Positions 59,249 through 64,000 of a stretch of 64,000 nucleotides of DNA are shown here, one piece after another. This stretch comes from Oopsacas minuta. Taxonomy: Eukaryota > Porifera > Hexactinellida > Lyssacinosida > Leucopsacidae. A model generated the notes under the pieces. The model did not search any database. It saw only the letters and a list, made by a program, of their open reading frames with translations, and was not told the origin of the DNA. The stretch is taken from positions 2,268 through 66,267 of the forward strand of contig JAKMXF010000313.1 of assembly GCA_024704765.1 (NCBI GenBank), given 5' to 3'. The first letter of the stretch is position 1, and every line of letters begins with the position of its first letter. A program made the translations under genes and the position numbers.

Positions 59249-60463
59249 TATATTATAATATGGAGAGAATCCTTAGCTTTAAGATCAATTTTCCCAATGT
59301 AAATTTAAATTTTAAATTAAGAAAGACAAATTTAATTAAAGAGAGAGTTTGTTCAATTTAAATCAGTCAGCCTCACTTCAGGGCCATGAGAATTCCGTGA
59401 GAAACAACTATGCTTGACTGCTTCACTTGACTTGAATAAAACCATACACCCAAGTAATCGAGTTCTTCCTCTGCTTGACTGCTTCACTTTAATGGAATAT
59501 AACCAGAAGGCACAAAATCAGTCATGTTTCCTAAATGGCTTCAAATCGAAAATTATAAATACTACGTACTCCTAATGCTGATATTTATGCAAACCTCCAA
59601 CATATATTATTTCTACCATTTCCAGACTGACATAGCAACGCCAAAGGATACTTGTACTCATCTGTGAGGAAGTATGTGCAATTAACTGGGGAACAAATTG
59701 CGCTCATCTTCACCGAAAAGGGGAATATATCAGTGATTGGGAGAGAATCATTTAATTATTTTGTATCCGCTTACAGGAGGGAGATTCTAAGGACTATAAT
59801 GAAATCTTCGAATACAACAGATTCACCTACTCTCCCAACTGGAATCGATGAATCAACAACAGCACTAGATCCCAACTTCTATTAAATTGATCGCTTGCGT
59901 AAACTAGTAGCGGATGCAGTGAAATCAATGTTAATTACATCACTATTTTATGTTTAATAATGATAATTATTCATGTTAATTACCATTTTGATTAGATTAA
60001 TAGAAGTATCCTTCGCTTTTTGACTGGTACGTAATATGGTTGGTACAATTAAAATTTCTTATTCTTGTATAATATTACTGTTTTACATCAACAACGATTC
60101 TTGTCAGTATATTGGCTTAAAAAGTATCGAGTGGTATAAAGATGTTCTCTACCTTCATGTACACTAATTGTGGGGAAATTCGCCTGAGTCTAGAGTAGAG
60201 TTGCTTACATCCTTGAGAGTTCACAACTTGAATCTCTCTCATTGGAATGTTTCTCATAGAATAATCAGGATTGCACTTGTGATATACCGAATGAAAACGA
60301 TCTACCAGGAAAGTTGTTTTGCGAAACAAATTTGGATCTCTAAAAGTAGTGAATGTTAATGAATAATGTATTATTCCATAAAATCTACTTTTGTTATAAA
60401 ATACCTTATCAAGCACATGTTATGTAGATTACAGGCATTATCGTATATAATCTATGTTGGCTG
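59249..60463. other. No certain gene
   Basis: A frame running 59631-59885 (+) (SNAKGYLYSSVRKYVQLTGE at its start) follows a pyrimidine tract ending TTTCCAG at 59625. Read directly from that acceptor it meets a TGA, so an exon is doubtful. A direct repeat, GCTTGACTGCTTCACTT, occurs at about 59412 and 59475. The rest is AT-rich. Confidence 0.35.
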
Positions 60464-60780
60464 ATGTCGAAAACGTCCACAGCGCTGAAACAATATAAAC
60501 AGATTGAGTCTCAGTTGCAACTGGTTGATGGGGCTACTCGCAATTATAAAACGCGCCCTTTTTCTGATATACTAACCGTTATTGTGGCACCTGAAATAAT
60601 GGGTCTTGATTTCCTCCAGCAACCTCATGATTATGCTGGCCATAAATGTGAGGAACGTACTTAACTCTCTTAAAAGATTTAGTTTATTGGCTTAACATGA
60701 ATACAGACGTAAATATATATGTAAAATCGTGTGAAGCTTGTCAGGAAGCTAACTTCCTCTGGCAACTAAAGCTCCTTAAT
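60464..60780 (+). pseudogene. LTR-retrotransposon integrase zinc-finger remnant
   Basis: The frame at 60464-60664 ends in QPHDYAGHKCEERT. With a one-base shift, TLLKDLVYWLNMNTDVNIYV and then KSCEACQEAN follow. Together they give the H-x3/4-H ... C-x2-C pattern of the integrase HHCC domain, with the usual W and V..YV.SC..CQ spacing. This is most likely from a Gypsy-class element. No integrase core, LTRs or other pol segments are visible nearby. Confidence 0.65.
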
Positions 60781-61014
60781 TAACACCTATTGGAAAACGT
60801 ACCTCTTCAAAAACTGCAGTGTTTGAAACGTGGATCTGATCAAAATTGGGATAAGTAAAAGTCTTGTTATAATCTTTTTGAATTAGCTAGTTATTACGGT
60901 ATGTGTACCAAGTCAAAGAGCAAAAACAATGATCGATTGATGTCAATAGGGTGAGGAACGGTATGTTTAAGATTCAGTCTGGAGAAAATAACTATAGATA
61001 TATAATTATCTGTA
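60781..61014. other. No gene recognised
   Basis: Short AT-rich spacer between the integrase remnant and the next inverted-repeat element. Confidence 0.45.
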
Positions 61015-61487
61015 CCATAGCCTATAAAAGATAAGGCATGATCACTACTTTGGACCAGGGATAAGAGGAAGTGGATATATTTTGATGGGAAATTCTATAA
61101 TCACCGATAATAAGAAAATGGTACATTTTCACCCGAGTAAATGTATTATTGATTTGTAGGAATTCACAAAACCACATTTGTGAAATTTTCAATTCGATGT
61201 GACATCATTTGTTAGCGTAATTGGCAAATGTATATTACAAACTGCTCCATCTTTGAACCATGTAGAACGTTAATTATTAATATATGTTTTAGATGTTGAA
61301 ATACCAAATTATCTAAACCGTCCCTGTATAATATAAGAATTTTTCATGATAATCTTCGCAGGTTTGAGTTATCACACAGACCATGGATGTCACATGTTTT
61401 GCCATTCCTCACATAACTCGATAATCGTGGAAATTATGCTCAGACCAGGATAGCCATTTTATAGTATACACTCTATCTTTCAACTAT

Positions 61488-61735
61488 TTTTTACTTTATG
61501 TTCATAAAACAACAAATTTACATATAATTAACTTGAAAATGCGAAATTCAGATTCAGCGTAATTTGTTGTCCCAAAAGCTGTTAAAAGCAAGCCTCTGCC
61601 TATATTTTAAAAACTCAATTGTTTATATACTTTATATTCATAAAAACAACAAAAAATTTACATATGATAAACTTAAAATGTGGAATTCAGATTCAGAGTA
61701 CTTTGTTACCCCTATAAATCTGTTGAGCAAGGCCG
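61488..61735. repeat. Minisatellite units shared with 54.5 kb
   Basis: Two units with the (C/A)(A/G)GATTCAG(C/A)G landmark at 61550 and 61689, about 139 bp apart. They have the same internal order as the array at 54555-54990, ending in GTTAAAAGCAAGC / GTTGAGCAAGG. Another diverged unit lies at 62110-62300. Confidence 0.8.
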
Positions 61736-61924
61736 GCTAGGGCGGCCTGAGCCGCCCCACTTTTATGTGAATCTTTTGGTACATAAAATTTCGCGTGCAT
61801 GGTTCGTGATAATATTTTTGTGATCTTTTGATATAATTCAGTTATTTTATATTTGAGTAATAAGTTTGGCACCGTGTACAAGCCGAAGGATCTTCAATAG
61901 TATAATTACAATTTTGTTATATAT

Positions 61925-62030
61925 TACTACGAGCCTTTGGCTCGTCGCTTCGCGATTAACTCAGAGCATTACGCCTCGAGGTATCCATTATTCTCCAAAT
62001 TGACAGCCCCTTTGAGTATTATAATATAGA
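61925..62030 (-). other. Helitron-like terminal hairpin, copy 2
   Basis: TACGAGCCTTTGGCTCGTCGC (61930-61950) is a hairpin next to TTCGCGATTA and GCCTCGAGGTAT. It closely matches 54463-54520, where ACGAGCCTTTGATTCGTCGC is followed by GCGCCTTGAGGTAT. Read on the minus strand this has the shape of a Helitron 3' end. Confidence 0.4.
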
Positions 62031-62706
62031 TATATTTAAAACAATGTAATTCACAATTATGTGAATATCGCACATATATTATTGAAATATTTTGTAAGAT
62101 TAACCCCCTTTGTAGCCGTTGAGAGCAAGTATCTAAGTATATTTCGAGATTTCAACTATTTGTTTACTTATATGTAGAAGAATAATAAATTTACCTATGA
62201 TTAATTCAAAAGTGTGAAATTCAGATTCAGCATATTTGATATATTTATTCAAGTTATATAGAATTCTAATTACATTCTTGATAAACACGATAAATACATA
62301 GTTATGTGACATCTCATAATTGAGAAATTCGAATTCAATACAACATTCCATAAATCCTTGACATCGGGCAAACAAACAACAAACACACAAACACACACAC
62401 AATAATCGAGTTTTTCTAATATAGATTAACGTTACACAGGGTTTCAAAGATGGAGCAGTTTTAATATATATTAGCCTATTACGCTAACAAATGATGTCAC
62501 TTCGAATTGAAATTTTCACAGTGGCTTTTGTGAATTCTTACATATCAGTAACACATTTATTCGGGTGAAAATGTACCAGTTTCTTATTATCGGCGATTAT
62601 AGAATTTCCCATCAAAATATATTCACTTCCTCTTATCCCTGGTCCAGTGGCTCAGTGTCAGACCTTATCTGACTCAGTGATCAGGCCTTATCTTTAGTAG
62701 GCTATG

Positions 62707-63312
62707 TCTGTACATAAATCCTGAACAAAGAGACCAGAAACTTCTACATCTTGAATAATTGCTTTGATTATAGGAAATAATTCAACAGCAGATGAATTAG
62801 CACAGGGAAGTAAACGAACAATACTTGACCATTTCTTCGGCAAACTGGATTCCATGAATGCGAAAACAGGAGTGCGGGCTTATGGCGTCGTTACAACATA
62901 AAGGCAACCTCTTTAAGAGGTGAAATAACAACAAGGAATAATATATAATATGGGAAAAGTAGTTTGTTCAAATGTAACAAAATAGTTATTCTAAAGAAAA
63001 CATAAACAAATGTATGAATATTAGTAAAATAGAAAAAATATCAAAAATATTGAAACGACGTAGACCTCCATCACAAACTACAATAACTCTTCCTCTGTTA
63101 TCTATTGTAATACCGTTAGTATGAGCTATAGGTATCCTGTGTATTAATTAGGGTTCTTAATCCCGGACTCTTTTTATAATCCCTTGATAAATGATGATAG
63201 TTATCTCTCTAGCAATAATTAAATTTGTTTAATATATGATAGTCTGATAGAATGAAAATATAATATAGGGATACATAGGGGGTAAAGATGAATATGAGTG
63301 AATAATAAGTTT
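62707..63312. other. No gene recognised
   Basis: AT-rich. Codons near 62770-62900 look coding-like but no frame or motif can be supported. Confidence 0.45.
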
Positions 63313-63606
63313 TTAGTTTAGCATCAATTTTTTCTTGTTGATCCTTATGAATGCTAGCGTATCCAAAGTGCTATCACTGAATCTTGTTCTAAATTTGTTG
63401 CATAAATATGCCGAACAAGAAAATGCTCGTTTCGCTTCGACTGAGGTTGCAGGTATTGTTAGTAGCACTTGATATACCTTTTCCAAATGATATCCTCGTT
63501 TTCCTGTCTGTTCTCCAATAGTAAGTTCATATTTCAATATATTGAATAATGATTGTTGAACTTGTATATCTTCTGGCTTTTTCATAGATGCGTCTATAGC
63601 TAACAC
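63313..63606 (-). pseudogene. hAT transposase dimerisation fragment
   Basis: A 97-codon minus-strand frame with YELTIGEQTGKRGYHLEKVY and then IPATSVEAKRAFSCSAYLCN and FRTRFSDSTLDTLAFIR. This is the hAT C-terminal dimerisation domain, whose usual form is P.TSVE.ERAFS...R..L.....L..R. It is most like the last part of the BED-finger hAT at 30054-31962, but it is a different element. No catalytic core is seen to the right before the window edge, so it is a fragment. Confidence 0.75.
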
Positions 63607-64000
63607 TGGACAACATTTTACAACTTATTTTTTATTCCTTGCTCGTCTCAAGTTTACCTAGACTAATAGGGCCATGCTGAATCCAAATCTGGCCTTAGAT
63701 TTTTTCTAACACGTCACGTTTTTGAGATATGACATATGCACGCAACAACCCGTAATTGTCATTTTGGCTAATTTTGGCGTGCAGAACAAAACATTACATG
63801 TAATAAACACAGTGATTGCTAGTGAAAATAACAGAATTATCATTTTGCACAATTTAACACAACTCAGGATGATTAAACCAGACAAAAATAATATTGTATC
63901 CTCTCAAAAGTGTTTTATACACTTGCTCTTTCGAATGTTCAGTGTCAGTTTCACGCTGGAGAAACCAGCAGTAGTCCCCCATCATGTTTGGGTTAAATCG
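63607..64000. other. No gene recognised
   Basis: The upstream side of the hAT fragment should lie here, but no core motif is readable. AT-rich to the window end. Confidence 0.4.

Larger units (their letters stand above)
61015..62706. mobile_element. Long-inverted-repeat element with satellite and Helitron-like core
   Basis: Arms of about 255-265 bp: 61015-61270 and 62440-62706. They start CATAGCCTA..AAAGATAAGG and run through GGACCAGGGATAAGAGGAAG, ATTTTGATGGGAAATTCTAT, ATAAGAAA(A/C)TGGTACATTT, and AATTCGA(T/A)GTGACATCATTT, to CTGCTCCATCTTTGA. The core carries minisatellite units and the Helitron-like hairpin at about 61931-61950. Some of the core is probably a later insertion. No transposase. 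Confidence 0.75.

Overview
This window is eukaryotic nuclear DNA, most likely from an invertebrate animal. It is AT-rich, has no operons, and contains only one gene that looks clearly like host sequence: a CHK1 (CHEK1) checkpoint kinase at 57306-58676 (+). That gene has a single uninterrupted coding exon and a likely splice acceptor four bases before its ATG. Almost everything else is transposon-derived. I cannot name the species; the animal assignment rests on the CHK1 architecture (kinase, SQ/TQ region, KA1) and on the mix of transposon families.

Layout. 1-15.7 kb: a TAC/ACT microsatellite, a pogo/Tigger-type MITE, a possible hAT-like element, a broken mariner (DD37D) with intact 32-bp ends, several hAT-type MITEs with 8-bp target duplications, a four-member MITE family with CAGTAGAACCTCG ends, a degenerate minisatellite and three non-autonomous Helitrons. 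15.7-20.7 kb: a foldback element with a ZBED/SCAND3-like hAT inserted in it, then a second long-inverted-repeat element. 23.5-24.5 kb: a broken FLYWCH-MULE transposase. 27.1-29.8 kb: a near-perfect palindrome of a GC-richer FLYWCH-MULE, with one arm still carrying an open DDE domain.

29.8-41.7 kb is the most striking part. A 4.26-kb block appears twice in opposite orientation, almost without difference. It consists of a BED-finger hAT, 343 bp of other DNA, and a KP-like internally deleted P element that keeps its THAP domain. The copies flank a 3.3-kb spacer. Both outer borders of each copy coincide with transposon termini, and both copies carry the same inactivating frameshift, so the duplication is younger than the decay of the hAT.

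41.7-50 kb: a MITE with tandem subterminal repeats, a second member of the foldback family with another ZBED-like hAT nested in it, a decayed hAT, and a Tc1-type DD37E element with two frameshifts. 50-64 kb: a KDZ-like transposase fragment, a possible host exon, Helitrons and 130-bp minisatellites, a LINE C-terminal fragment, CHK1, an LTR-element integrase remnant, another long-inverted-repeat element and a hAT dimerisation fragment.

The elements do not form a pathway. They form a nested insertion history: foldbacks hosting hATs, Helitrons hosting MITEs, and two side-by-side palindromes. CHK1 sits directly downstream of a Helitron, which probably lies in or next to its 5' UTR or promoter.
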